This document shows, in pieces, positions 8,622 through 17,095 of a DNA stretch of 64,000 bases. A model generated the notes under the pieces. It made no database searches and was not told the DNA's origin. It was given only the letters and a program-made list of their open reading frames with translations. Positions within the stretch are counted from its first letter, which is position 1, and the number at the start of each line of letters is the position of its first letter. Both the position numbers and the translations under genes were made by a program. Origin of the DNA: Streptomyces sp. Tu6071 (GTDB lineage: Bacteria; Actinomycetota; Actinomycetes; Streptomycetales; Streptomycetaceae); assembly GCF_000213055.1 (NCBI RefSeq), contig NZ_CM001165.1:4114945-4178944 (forward strand), in the 5' to 3' direction.

Positions 8622-9167
8622 ATGACTGACGCACGTTCCGAGCTGCTCCAGCAGATCAAGGACAAGGCCGTGGTGCACGGCAAGGTGACGCTCTCCTCGG
8701 GCATCGAGGCCGACTACTACGTCGATCTGCGCCGGATCACGCTCGACGGCGCCGCCGCGCCGCTCGTCGGCGAGGTCATGCTCGACCTCGTCGACAACCT
8801 CGACTTCGAGGCGGTCGGCGGGCTCACCCTCGGCGCCGACCCGGTCGCCGACGCGATGCTGCACGCCGCGCACGCGCGCGGGAAGCGCGTGGACGCCTTC
8901 GTGGTGCGCAAGACCGCGAAGACGCACGGGATGCAGCGCCGTATCGAGGGCCCGGACATCACGGGGCGCCGCGTGCTCGTCGTCGAGGACACCTCCACGA
9001 CCGGCGGTTCGCCGCTCACCGCCGTGGAGGCAGTGCGCGAGGCCGGAGGGCACGTCGTCGCCGTCGCCACGATCGTGGACCGCGACACCGGCGCGGGCGA
9101 GAAGATCGCGGGCGAGGCGGGCGTCCCGTACCTCTACGCCTACGCGCTCAACGAGCTGGGCCTCTGA
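8622..9167 (+). CDS. pyrE: Orotate phosphoribosyltransferase
   Basis: A 181-residue enzyme that makes orotidine 5'-phosphate from orotate and PRPP in pyrimidine synthesis. The PRPP-binding loop VLVVEDTSTTGGSP is at residues 125-138. SSGIEADYYVDLRR (orotate side), GADPVADAML and FVVRKTAKTHG (catalytic Lys region) are also visible. Length is normal. ATG 8622 lies seven bases after TAAGCT (8609-8614), so the gene probably has its own leaderless promoter although it is only 35 bases from the previous stop. A UUCG hairpin follows the stop. Confidence 0.97.
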   Translation: MTDARSELLQQIKDKAVVHGKVTLSSGIEADYYVDLRRITLDGAAAPLVGEVMLDLVDNLDFEAVGGLTLGADPVADAMLHAAHARGKRVDAFVVRKTAKTHGMQRRIEGPDITGRRVLVVEDTSTTGGSPLTAVEAVREAGGHVVAVATIVDRDTGAGEKIAGEAGVPYLYAYALNELGL

Positions 9168-9194
9168 CGAGCGGTTCTTCCCCCGGCGTGCCCG

Positions 9195-9213
9195 GCGGAG
9201 CTTCGGCCTCCGC
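9195..9213 (+). terminator. UUCG-capped hairpin after pyrE
   Basis: GCGGAG and CTCCGC form a six-pair stem around a C(TTCG)G tetraloop with one unpaired C. It starts 28 bases after the pyrE stop and is a plausible intrinsic terminator. Confidence 0.5.
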
Positions 9214-9292
9214 TGAGCAGGCCGCCCCTCTGACGAGCGAGCTCTTCGCGAGCCCCACGGGCCCCTGACCTCCTCCGCTCGCCAAAAGGCGA

Positions 9293-9308
9293 TGTTTCAC
9301 GTGAAACA
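9293..9308. other. parS site 1 (ParB-binding centromere)
   Basis: TGTTTCACGTGAAACA is a perfect 16-bp palindrome matching the known bacterial parS consensus, including the Streptomyces core GTTTCACGTGAAAC. ParB binds it and ParA/ParB use clusters of such sites near oriC to segregate chromosomes. It lies in the 305-bp pyrE-fba spacer, which holds no gene; frames starting inside it read the familiar FHVKH and VSRET peptides of parS DNA. Confidence 0.93.
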
Positions 9309-9320
9309 CCGGTCCCGTCC

Positions 9321-9336
9321 TGTTTCACGTGAAACA
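9321..9336. other. parS site 2 (ParB-binding centromere)
   Basis: A second exact TGTTTCACGTGAAACA, 28 bp downstream of the first (start to start). The flanks GGCGA and TCGCC extend the pair into a 21-bp inverted repeat, so the two sites are mirror copies. Confidence 0.93.
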
Positions 9337-9472
9337 TCGCCTTCGTCGTCTCACGCCACCGCTCCTCGCTGGGAGCAAATCGGTACGTCTGGAAAGATGG
9401 ACCCGGCCGACACCGGCGTCGCCCCCAGGTCAGGGTCACTGCACACACCCGCACATCACAAGGAGCGGACAC

Positions 9473-10498
9473 ATGCCCATCGCAACCCCCGAGGTCTACA
9501 ACGAGATGCTCGACCGGGCGAAGGCAGGCAAGTTCGCCTACCCGGCCATCAACGTGACCTCCACGCAGACCCTGCACGCGGCGCTGCGCGGCTTCGCCGA
9601 GGCCGAGAGCGACGGCATCATCCAGATCTCCACCGGGGGTGCGGAGTTCCTGGGCGGTCAGTACAGCAAGGACATGGTCACCGGCGCGGTCGGTCTCGCG
9701 GAGTTCGCGCACGTCGTCGCCGAGAAGTACCCGGTCACCGTGGCCCTGCACACCGACCACTGTCCCAAGGACAAGCTCGACGGCTACGTCCGCCCGCTGC
9801 TCGCGGTCTCCGCCGAGCGCGTCAAGGCCGGTCAGAACCCGCTCTTCCAGTCGCACATGTGGGACGGCTCCGCCGAGACCCTGGACGACAACCTGGCCAT
9901 CGGGCAGGAGCTGCTCGCGCTGGCGAAGGCCGCGAAGATCATCCTTGAGGTCGAGATCACCCCGACCGGTGGCGAGGAGGACGGCGTCTCGCACGAGATC
10001 AACGACAACCTCTACACCACCGTCGACGACGCGATCCGCACCGTCGAGGCGCTCGGTCTCGGCGAGAAGGGCCGCTACCTGCTCGCCGCCTCCTTCGGCA
10101 ACGTGCACGGCGTCTACAAGCCGGGCAACGTCGTCCTCCGCCCCGAGCTGCTCAAGGACCTGAGCGAGGGCGTCGCCGCCAAGTACGGCAAGCAGCAGCC
10201 CTTCGACTTCGTCTTCCACGGCGGTTCCGGCTCCACCAAGGAGGAGATCGAGACCGCGCTGGAGAACGGCGTCGTCAAGATGAACCTCGACACGGACACG
10301 CAGTACGCCTTCACGCGCCCCGTCGCGGACCACATGTTCCGCAACTACGACGGTGTGCTGAAGGTCGACGGCGAGGTCGGCGACAAGAAGACGTACGACC
10401 CCCGCACCTGGGGCAAGCTCGCCGAGGCCGGTATGGCCGAGCGCGTCACCGAGGCGGCCCGCACGCTGCGCTCGGCGGGTCACAGCCTCAGCGCCTGA
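9473..10498 (+). CDS. fba: Class II fructose-bisphosphate aldolase
   Basis: A 341-residue zinc-dependent aldolase that cleaves fructose 1,6-bisphosphate to dihydroxyacetone phosphate and glyceraldehyde 3-phosphate in glycolysis and gluconeogenesis. Seen: the metal and active-site motif VALHTDHCPKDK (zinc His and catalytic Asp), EVEITPTGGEEDG, ASFGNVHGVYK (zinc His) and the phosphate-binding FHGGSGS followed by KMNLDTDTQYAF. ATG 9473 has the strong RBS AAGGAG eight bases upstream. A long UUCG-capped terminator follows the stop, so it is monocistronic. Confidence 0.98.
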   Translation: MPIATPEVYNEMLDRAKAGKFAYPAINVTSTQTLHAALRGFAEAESDGIIQISTGGAEFLGGQYSKDMVTGAVGLAEFAHVVAEKYPVTVALHTDHCPKDKLDGYVRPLLAVSAERVKAGQNPLFQSHMWDGSAETLDDNLAIGQELLALAKAAKIILEVEITPTGGEEDGVSHEINDNLYTTVDDAIRTVEALGLGEKGRYLLAASFGNVHGVYKPGNVVLRPELLKDLSEGVAAKYGKQQPFDFVFHGGSGSTKEEIETALENGVVKMNLDTDTQYAFTRPVADHMFRNYDGVLKVDGEVGDKKTYDPRTWGKLAEAGMAERVTEAARTLRSAGHSLSA

Positions 10499-10533
10499 CC
10501 CGGCGGACGACGCGGGCCCCGGCCCGTACGCAT

Positions 10534-10579
10534 CGGGCCCCCGGCCCGTACGGCTTCGGTCGTGCGGGCCGGGGGCCCG
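10534..10579 (+). terminator. Long UUCG-capped terminator of fba
   Basis: A continuous stem of about 21 pairs (two or three G-U) with arms 10534-10554 and 10559-10579, closed by the extra-stable tetraloop C(TTCG)G. It starts 36 bases after the fba stop and is one of the strongest hairpins in the window. There is no T-run. Confidence 0.85.
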
Positions 10580-10643
10580 TTCGCGTGGGTACGGGGCGGG
10601 GCGGCGTACGTACGGGCGGGGCCCCCGTGCGTCCGGGGCGGGG

Positions 10644-10768
10644 CCCGCTCGGGTACGCACGGGGTGGGCCTGCTCGGGTACGCACGGGGCGGGCCCGCTC
10701 GGGTACGTACGGGGTGGGCCTTCTCGCGTACGTACGGGGTGGGCCTTCCCGCCTACGTCCGGGGCGGG
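10644..10768. repeat. Five 25-bp tandem repeats between fba and the DUF3151 gene
   Basis: Five adjacent 25-base units of the form CC[CT][GT]CTCGGGTACG then [CT]ACGGGG[CT]GGG begin at 10644, 10669, 10694, 10719 and 10744. Partial, degraded units lie on both sides. Most differences are C/T changes. There are no spacers, so it is not a CRISPR array. The 342-bp spacer has no gene; near its right end CAGACT (10828-10833), a near-match to a -10 box, sits seven bases before the next start. Confidence 0.85.
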
Positions 10769-10840
10769 CCCGCTCGCGGACGTCGTGCGGGGCCGCCCGA
10801 ACGGGCCGGGCCGCTCCAGCCGTCAGGCAGACTGGAAACC

Positions 10841-11254
10841 ATGGCCATTCACCAGAACCTGCTCGGGGACGTGCCCCCGACCCACCTGCCCGAGGAGCCG
10901 GAGCCGCGCGAGCTGCTCGCCTCCGGGACCCCCGCCACCGAGGTCGCCGCGAAGTTCCCGGCCTCCTCGCTCCCCTGGGCCCTGCTCGCGGACGAGTCCT
11001 TCGAAGCGGGCGACCCCGTGGCCTCGTACGCCTACGCCCGTACCGGCTACCACCGCGGCCTCGACGCGCTGCGCCGCAACGGCTGGAAGGGCCACGGCCC
11101 GGTGCCGTGGGAGCACGAGCCGAACCGCGGCTTCCTGCGCGCCCTGCACGCCCTCGCCCGCGCCGCCCAGGCGATCGGCGAGACGGAGGAGTACGAGCGC
11201 TGCTCCGACTTCCTGCGCGACTCCTCGCCCACCGCGGCGCAGACCCTCGGCTGA
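10841..11254 (+). CDS. DUF3151 family protein
   Basis: A 137-residue conserved actinobacterial protein of unknown function. Typical family features are seen: GDVPPTHLPEEPE near the start, TGYHRGLDALRRNGWKGHG and VPWEHEPNRGFLRALHALAR in the middle. No signal peptide or membrane segment. Small, soluble and probably helical. ATG 10841 follows CAGACT by seven bases, which resembles the leaderless starts elsewhere in this window but has C in place of the first T. In many actinomycetes this family sits beside fba, as here. Confidence 0.9.
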   Translation: MAIHQNLLGDVPPTHLPEEPEPRELLASGTPATEVAAKFPASSLPWALLADESFEAGDPVASYAYARTGYHRGLDALRRNGWKGHGPVPWEHEPNRGFLRALHALARAAQAIGETEEYERCSDFLRDSSPTAAQTLG

Positions 11255-11484
11255 CCTTCCGGCCGCTTTTCCTCCGGTACGGGCCCTCCCGCCTTGCCGT
11301 CCCCCGCCCCGGGGACGGAGGATGCGGGTGGGCCCGTCCGCGTACCGGACACGCGTGCCGGAGAACCGGATCACGGGCCCGAGGGGACCGGAGCCCTCCG
11401 CCGGGACGCCGTACGACGACGGCGGGCGCGCAGCGCGGGCGGGGGCGGACCGCTACCCGGCAGCCGTCTCCACCGGAGAGATCG

Positions 11485-12408
11485 ATGTCGTACGACCCCT
11501 TGAATACCCCGAACCACCCGGACGCCGCGCACCCCGCGAGCGCCGGCACCGCGCCTCACCCGGGCACCCCGGACACCCCGAATCCCCCGGACAGCGCTCC
11601 CGAAGCCCCCCACCTCGACTTCGCGGGCAGCACCCCGTACGAGGACTACGTGCACGCCGACGTGCTCACGCACCTCCAGGAGCTGCGCTCCGAGGACCCC
11701 GGCGAGATGGTCTTCCTCGTGACGACGCAGGTCATGGAGTTGTGGTTCACCGTCCTCGTGCACGAGTGGGAGACCGCCGCGCGGGCGCTGCGCGAGGACG
11801 AGCTGCCGCGCGCGCTCGACGCGCTGCGCCGCTCGCGCCGCGAGCTGGATGCCCTCAACGCCTCCTGGCTCCCGCTCGCGGGGCTCACCCCCGCCCAGTT
11901 CAACAGCTACCGGGGCGCCCTCGGCGAGGGCTCGGGCTTCCAGTCGGCGATGTACCGGCGCCTGGAGTTCCTGCTCGGCGAGAAGTCCGCGGCGATGCTC
12001 GTGCCGCACAAGGGCACGGCGCGGGCGCACGCCGAGCTGGAGAAGGCGCTCCACGAGCCCGGTCTCTACGACGAGGCGCTGCGCTTCCTCGCCCGGCGCG
12101 GCCACCCCGTGCCGCCCTCCGTGCTCGACCGCGACCTGAGCCGCCGCTACGAGCCGTCCGAGCAGGTCGAGGCGGTGTGGGCGGAGATCTACCGGGGCGA
12201 TCAGCGCGGCGAGGAGGTACGGCTCGGCGAGGCGCTCACGGACGTGGGCGAGCTGGTGTGGCGATGGCGCAACGACCACCTCACGGCGACGCGCCGCGCG
12301 ATGGGCTCCAAGCAGGGAACTGGCGGCTCGGCGGGCGTCGCCTGGCTGGAGAAACGCGCCACGAAGAGCGTTTTCCCCGAGCTGTGGACGGCGCGCGGCC
12401 GTGTCTGA
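11485..12408 (+). CDS. kynA: Tryptophan 2,3-dioxygenase
   Basis: A 307-residue heme enzyme that opens the indole ring of L-tryptophan to N-formylkynurenine, the first step of the kynurenine pathway. Seen: TPYEDYVHADVLTHLQ, MVFLVTTQVMELWF, GSGFQSAMYRRLEFLLG, WRWRNDHLTATRRAMG with the proximal heme-ligand His, and the C-terminal TGGSAGVAWLEKR. The first 40 residues are a Pro/Ala-rich extension of variable type. ATG 11485 has GGAGAG about six bases upstream. It overlaps kynU by eight bases, so the two are translationally coupled. Confidence 0.97.
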   Translation: MSYDPLNTPNHPDAAHPASAGTAPHPGTPDTPNPPDSAPEAPHLDFAGSTPYEDYVHADVLTHLQELRSEDPGEMVFLVTTQVMELWFTVLVHEWETAARALREDELPRALDALRRSRRELDALNASWLPLAGLTPAQFNSYRGALGEGSGFQSAMYRRLEFLLGEKSAAMLVPHKGTARAHAELEKALHEPGLYDEALRFLARRGHPVPPSVLDRDLSRRYEPSEQVEAVWAEIYRGDQRGEEVRLGEALTDVGELVWRWRNDHLTATRRAMGSKQGTGGSAGVAWLEKRATKSVFPELWTARGRV

Positions 12409-13654
12409 GCGCCACGCCGCGGACACGTCCGCACGACCCGCCTCCGGGAACGACACCGCCGCCGCGCTCCGTGCCACCGCCCACCGGCTCGACGCCGAGG
12501 ACCCGCTGCGGCCGGTGCGGGAGCGGTTCACGCTCCCCGAGGACGTCGTCTACCTCGACGGGAACTCGCTCGGCGCCCTGCCGAAGGCGGTCCCCGACCG
12601 CCTCGCCCGCGTCATCGCGCACGAGTGGGGCGCGCTCGGCATCCGCTCGTGGACGGAGAGCGGCTGGTGGGAGGCGCCGGAGCGGGTCGGCGAGCTGATC
12701 GCGCCGCTCGTCGGCGCGGGGCCCGGACAGGTCGTCGTCGGCGACTCGACGAGCGTCAACCTCTTCAAGGCGCTCGTCGCGGCCGTCCGGCTCGCGGGCG
12801 AGGGTCGCGACGAGGTCCTCGTCGACTCCTCGTCCTTCCCGACGGACGGCTACATCGCCGAGGCGGCGGTACGGCTGACGGGCCACCGCCTCGTCCCCGT
12901 CCTGCCCGCCGAGGTGCCCGGCCGGCTCGGTCCCCGTACCGCCGCCGTGCTCCTCAACCACGTCGACTACCGCACCGGGCGCCTGCACGACCTGCCCGGA
13001 CTCACCGCCGCCGTGCACGAGGCGGGCGCGTACGCCGTCTGGGACCTGTGCCACAGCGCGGGCGCGCTGCCCGTGCGGCTCGACGCGCACGGCGTCGACC
13101 TCGCGGTCGGCTGCACGTACAAATACCTCAACGGCGGGCCGGGCTCCCCGGCCTTCCTGTACGTGCGCGCCGCCCACCAGGCCGCCTTCGACTCGCCGCT
13201 CCCCGGCTGGAACTCGCACGCGGAACCCTTCGGGATGCGGCCCGCCTACACGCGCGCGCAGGGCGCGACAGCCGGGCGGGTCGGGACCCCCGACATCCTG
13301 TCGCTGCTCGCCCTGGAGGCCGCGCTCGGTGTCTGGGAGGGCGTGGATCTCGCAGCCGTACGGGCCAAGTCGCTGGCGCTCACGGACTTCTTCCTGGAGT
13401 GCGTCGACCGGTACGTACCGGCCGGGAGCCTGGAGTCCGTCACCCCGGCCGCGCACGAGGAACGCGGCAGCCAGCTCGCGCTGCGCACCCCGCGCGCCGC
13501 CGCGCTCATGCCCCGGCTCATCGCGCGCGGCGTCGTCGGCGACTTCCGGCCGCCGGACATCCTCCGCTTCGGCTTCACGCCGCTGTACGTGGGATACGCG
13601 GACGCGGAACGCGCGGCGCGGGTCCTGGCGGAGGAGCTGGGCGCGGGGGAGTGA
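12401..13654 (+). CDS. kynU: Kynureninase
   Basis: A 417-residue PLP enzyme that cleaves L-kynurenine to anthranilate and L-alanine (or hydroxykynurenine to 3-hydroxyanthranilate). Seen: VYLDGNSLGALPK, GDSTSVNLFKALVAAVRL, LNHVDYRTGRLHD, WDLCHSAGALPVRLDAHG and the PLP lysine in CTYKYLNGGPGSPAF. GTG 12401 overlaps the end of kynA. With kynA it degrades tryptophan to anthranilate, which Streptomyces can recycle or use as a precursor for secondary metabolites such as peptide antibiotics. Normal length. Confidence 0.96.
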   Translation: MSERHAADTSARPASGNDTAAALRATAHRLDAEDPLRPVRERFTLPEDVVYLDGNSLGALPKAVPDRLARVIAHEWGALGIRSWTESGWWEAPERVGELIAPLVGAGPGQVVVGDSTSVNLFKALVAAVRLAGEGRDEVLVDSSSFPTDGYIAEAAVRLTGHRLVPVLPAEVPGRLGPRTAAVLLNHVDYRTGRLHDLPGLTAAVHEAGAYAVWDLCHSAGALPVRLDAHGVDLAVGCTYKYLNGGPGSPAFLYVRAAHQAAFDSPLPGWNSHAEPFGMRPAYTRAQGATAGRVGTPDILSLLALEAALGVWEGVDLAAVRAKSLALTDFFLECVDRYVPAGSLESVTPAAHEERGSQLALRTPRAAALMPRLIARGVVGDFRPPDILRFGFTPLYVGYADAERAARVLAEELGAGE

Positions 13655-14276
13655 GCCGGGGGGACTGAGCCCGTGGCGGAGGTACGTCGCGCGGCGGGGC
13701 GGGCTTGGCGGGGTTCCCGTGACGGGGGCGGACCTTGGCGGGGTTCCGGGGCGGGGGCCGGACTCTGGCGGGGGCTCCGTGGCGTGGGCCGGACCCGCCG
13801 GGGTTCCGTGGCACGGGCGACCCCCGGCGGGGTGATCCGTGGCGTGGGCTGACCCTTGGCGAGGTGATTCCGTCGTGTGGGTCTGTTCCTCGCCGGAGGG
13901 ATTTCCACGTCCTGGACCAGTCCCCGCCGGGGGCTCTCCGGGGCGCGCCCCGTATCCCCTCCGCCGATTCCCCCCTTTCGGGTGGATTGCCGCAAGCCTG
14001 AGGTTTGCCCCGCTCTCCTCAGGTCAAACGGTCTCGTGCCGTTCCCGCCCGTGCACGGTGCGTGCGCGAGGCCGCCGTGCGCGGCGGGAACGACACCAGG
14101 GCGAACGCCCGGCCCGGGGCGATCACCTCAGGCCCGTATCCGCGCACGTCACCCGCCTGATAGCGTCCCGGCCGGTCGGAGGAGGCCGCCCGTGGGCCCC
14201 CGGAGGACCTGCGGGGGTGCGCGTGAGGCGACCCGTGGGCCGAGGACCGTAGACCGCGAACGCTGAGAGGTCGCAC
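13655..14276. repeat. Gene-free spacer with degenerate 27-30-bp tandem repeats and a -10 box
   Basis: From about 13695 to 13880 a unit like CTTGGCGGGGTTCCGTGGCG followed by TGGGCCGGAC recurs about six times with substitutions and small length changes. The rest of this 622-bp spacer has no supportable gene. TAGCGT at 14161-14166 is a good TANNNT -10 candidate for the hydrolase gene and would give a leader of about 105 bases. Confidence 0.6.
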
Positions 14277-15152
14277 ATGCCGGACGACGCCGTTGCCCGC
14301 GAGGCCGCCGAGGCCGACTCGCTCTTCGCGCATCCCCCGGTGCCGCCCGAGGCCACGCTTCGCTACGGCGAGCACCCCGACCAGCTCGTCGACTTCTACG
14401 CCTCGCGCGGCCCCGAGCACCCCGGCGGCCACCCCCTCGTCCTCGTCCTGCACGGCGGCGCCTGGCGGGCCACGTACGACAGGGCGCACCTGACGCCGTT
14501 CGCCGGGCTGCTCGCGCGGCGCGGCTTCGCGGTCGCGCTCGCCGAGTACCGCAGGGGCGCGGGGCTGCCCGGGCAGGGCGCGAAGGCCCGTCCCGGGCGC
14601 TGGCCGGAGACCTTCGACGACATCGCGACGGTGCTCGACACGCTGCCCGGACTCGCCCGCAAGGCGCTCCCGCGGGCGGACCCCGCGCGCACGGTGCTGT
14701 GCGGGCACTCCTCGGGCGGGCACCTCGCGCTGTGGGCCGCGGCACGCCACGTCCTCCCGGCCGACGCGCCGTGGCGCCGCGCCGAACCCCCCGCGCTGCG
14801 CGGCGTCGTGGCGCTCGCGCCGCTCGCCGACTTGGCGCTCGCGCGCGAGCGGGGTGTGTGCGAGGGCGCCGTCGAGCCCTTCCTCGGCGGCCCGGCGACG
14901 TTCGGGGAACGCCTGCCGTACGCCGATCCGGCCCGTCTGCTGCCGACCGGCATCGCGACGACACTCGTGCAGGGGCGCGACGACACCGAAGTCCCCTCCG
15001 CCGTCGCCGAGTCCTTCGCCGACGCGGCCTCGGCGGCGGGCGAACCCGCGGGCGTGACGTTGCTCGAAGGCATCGGGCACTACGCGCTCGTCGACCCGGC
15101 GGCCGACGCCTCGGCGGTCGTCGCGGAGGAGATCGCCCAACTCGCTTGGTAA
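14277..15152 (+). CDS. Alpha/beta hydrolase, probable arylformamidase (kynurenine formamidase)
   Basis: A 291-residue alpha/beta-hydrolase of the hormone-sensitive-lipase-like type. Seen: the oxyanion-hole HGGAWR after VLVLHGGAW (about residue 60), the nucleophile elbow GHSSGGH (about 144), an acidic DDTEVPS site and the catalytic His in GIGHYALVDP. Its position 620 bp after kynA-kynU on the same strand makes hydrolysis of N-formylkynurenine to kynurenine the likely role, completing the three-step path; this is inference from context and from the formamidase subfamily motif HGG. A general esterase is the alternative. ATG 14277 has a weak GAGAGG RBS. Confidence 0.85.
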   Translation: MPDDAVAREAAEADSLFAHPPVPPEATLRYGEHPDQLVDFYASRGPEHPGGHPLVLVLHGGAWRATYDRAHLTPFAGLLARRGFAVALAEYRRGAGLPGQGAKARPGRWPETFDDIATVLDTLPGLARKALPRADPARTVLCGHSSGGHLALWAAARHVLPADAPWRRAEPPALRGVVALAPLADLALARERGVCEGAVEPFLGGPATFGERLPYADPARLLPTGIATTLVQGRDDTEVPSAVAESFADAASAAGEPAGVTLLEGIGHYALVDPAADASAVVAEEIAQLAW

Positions 15153-15208
15153 GAGGCGAGGGTGGGGCGGGGGTGAGGCGCGTACGGTACGGGGCGGGTC
15201 GCTCGTAC

Positions 15209-15300
15209 GGGTCCGCCTCCGGGCGGAGGCACGCGCCGCACGGGTCCGCTCCGGTCGGACTCACGCGCCGTACGGGTCCGCTCCGGGTCCCGCCGGGTCC
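15209..15300. repeat. Two and a half 32-33-bp tandem repeats
   Basis: CG[TC]ACGGGTCCG[C]CTCCGG is followed by C-rich flanks and CACGCGC; it repeats at about 15209, 15238 and 15270 in the 284-bp spacer before the histidine kinase. Further right, TCTCAAG (15344-15350) and CTTGAGA (15365-15371) form a dyad that could be an operator for the kinase promoter. Confidence 0.5.
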
Positions 15301-15436
15301 GTCGTGCGGAGGACCGGCGGCGTGTCGTGACCGGGGGCGTCCCTCTCAAGTCGGTCGCGTCCTCCTTGAGATGGACGGCCGAAGTGCATACGCGCGAGGG
15401 ACGCCCGGAGGCGATCGACGCCCTAGCGTGGTGTGC

Positions 15437-17095
15437 ATGAATGAGACTTCGGCTTCGGCTTCGGCTTCCGGACGTGAGCCGCTCGCTTCCGGGCTCGCGA
15501 CGGAGCGGCGGATCGCGGAGTTCGTGACGCGCGTCATGCGCGAGGACCTGATCGCGGATGCCTTCGCGTTCCGGCCGCTGCCCGTGCGCGAGGTGCCGGA
15601 GCGAGGGGCGCGGTGGGCGTGGACGCGCTGGCTGCCGCAGGCGGTGGTGGTCTTCGCGGCGCTCGTGTGCTTCGCCGTCTCGGCGACCGGCCCGTACGGA
15701 ATCGTGCTGGGTCCCGTCGCCGGGTTCCTCGTCCTGCTGGCGATGTTCCGGCCGATCGGCGCTTGGTGGCTCTCCCTGCCCCTGTGCCTGCTGCCCGCTG
15801 TCCTGGACTACTCCGTCGAGGCTTTCGCCGCCGCCTTCGTCGTTCTCGTGGTGGGCGCCTGGCAGGCGCGGCCCCGCACGGCGGCGAGCATGTGGCTCGT
15901 GAGCGCGTTCCTCGCCTTCGGCCTCAACGGCGCGCTCAACGGGGGCAACGAGGGCAACATCGGCGCGTATCTCTTCCTGAGCGCGCTCGCCCTCCTCGTC
16001 TCGGCCTCGTTGCGGGGCTGGCGGCAGGCGCGGCAGCAGGTCGCGGTGAAGGAGGCGGAGGTCGCCGAGAAGGCGGCCGAGGTCGCCCGCAAGGAGGAGG
16101 TGACCCTCGTGGAGCGTTCGCGCCGCACGCTCCTGGAGGAGCGCACCACGATCGCCCGCGAACTGCACGACGTGGTCGCGCACCACATGTCGGTCGTCGC
16201 GATCCAGGCCGAGGCCGCGCCCTACCGGGTCATCGACCCGCCGCCGGAGCTGGTCGCGGCCTTCTCCACGATTCGGGAGAACGCGGTGGTGGCGCTCACC
16301 GAACTGCGCCGCGTGCTCGGGGTCGTCCGGGCCGAGGACGCCGAACTGCCCCACACCCCGCAGCCCTCGCTCGCCGACCTCGACGCACTGCTCGACAACG
16401 TGCGCGGGGCCGGGCTGGAGGTGACGAAGCGGGTCACGGGCCGGGTGAGGGAACTGCCGCAGGGCGTCGAGCTGTCGGCGTACCGCATCGTGCAGGAGGC
16501 ACTGAGCAACACCCTGCGGCACGCGCCGGGCGCGGAAGCGGTGGTCGAGCTGTCCTACGTGCTCGGCGGCTTCGGGCTGCGCGTCTTCAACTGGGCGCCG
16601 CCGGTCCCGTGGGACGAGGAGGACGCGTGGGTCGAGGAGGGCGGCCCCTGGGACGGGGAAGCCCTGTGGGAGGGCCCGGCTCCCGCCCCCACCCCCTCCC
16701 CGGCGGTCGCCGCCCCGGCCGACAGGGGCAGCGGGCACGGGCTCACGGGGATGCGGGAGCGTGTGGCGATGCTGGAGGGCGAACTGACGGCCGGGCCCAC
16801 GGAGTCGGGGGGCTTCGAGGTCTCGGTCTGGATTCCGGTCCCGGTGACGGAACCGGAGGCGGAGCGGGTGCCGGAGGCGGAGCGCGGCGCGGGGCGGACC
16901 TCCGAGCGGGGGCCGGGTGCGGGGCGCGGGGCGGAGCCGGGGGCCGCCGGGCCCGCCGGGACGCAGAGCCCACCACCTCCGCCGGCCGCCGGCACCGCGC
17001 CCCCTCCGGCCACGGGCGGCGCGGGACCGCGTCGGCCGGCGGCGACCACGATGTCGTTCCGCAAGGACTCGGCGCCCAAGGAGGGCAGCGGATGA
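15437..17095 (+). CDS. Sensor histidine kinase (HisKA_3, NarL-type partner)
   Basis: A 552-residue membrane kinase. The cytosolic N-terminus (about 70 residues) is followed by five or six hydrophobic helices (residues about 70-195), a short coiled coil ([17 protein letters not shown]), the dimerisation box [15 protein letters not shown] with the phospho-acceptor His244, and an HATPase domain ([29 protein letters not shown]). About 60 Pro/Ala/Glu-rich residues follow the ATPase domain, and a 40-residue acidic insert splits it ([12 protein letters not shown]). The signal is unknown; no extracellular sensor domain is seen. ATG 15437 lies seven bases after TAGCGT (15424-15429). It overlaps the response-regulator gene (ATGA). 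Confidence 0.95.
   Translation: MNETSASASASGREPLASGLATERRIAEFVTRVMREDLIADAFAFRPLPVREVPERGARWAWTRWLPQAVVVFAALVCFAVSATGPYGIVLGPVAGFLVLLAMFRPIGAWWLSLPLCLLPAVLDYSVEAFAAAFVVLVVGAWQARPRTAASMWLVSAFLAFGLNGALNGGNEGNIGAYLFLSALALLVSASLRGWRQARQQVAVKEAEVAEKAAEVARKEEVTLVERSRRTLLEERTTIARELHDVVAHHMSVVAIQAEAAPYRVIDPPPELVAAFSTIRENAVVALTELRRVLGVVRAEDAELPHTPQPSLADLDALLDNVRGAGLEVTKRVTGRVRELPQGVELSAYRIVQEALSNTLRHAPGAEAVVELSYVLGGFGLRVFNWAPPVPWDEEDAWVEEGGPWDGEALWEGPAPAPTPSPAVAAPADRGSGHGLTGMRERVAMLEGELTAGPTESGGFEVSVWIPVPVTEPEAERVPEAERGAGRTSERGPGAGRGAEPGAAGPAGTQSPPPPPAAGTAPPPATGGAGPRRPAATTMSFRKDSAPKEGSG

Noticed and set aside
9292..9948. Forward frame starting inside the first parS site (MFHVKHRS...)
   Set aside because: The FHVKH and VSRET peptides are translations of parS DNA. 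The frame then runs out of register through fba.
10644..10768. CRISPR array
   Set aside because: The 25-bp units are directly adjacent without spacers, and no cas genes are present.
12625..13668. Second forward frame inside kynU
   Set aside because: Arg/Pro/Gly-rich shadow of the kynureninase frame.
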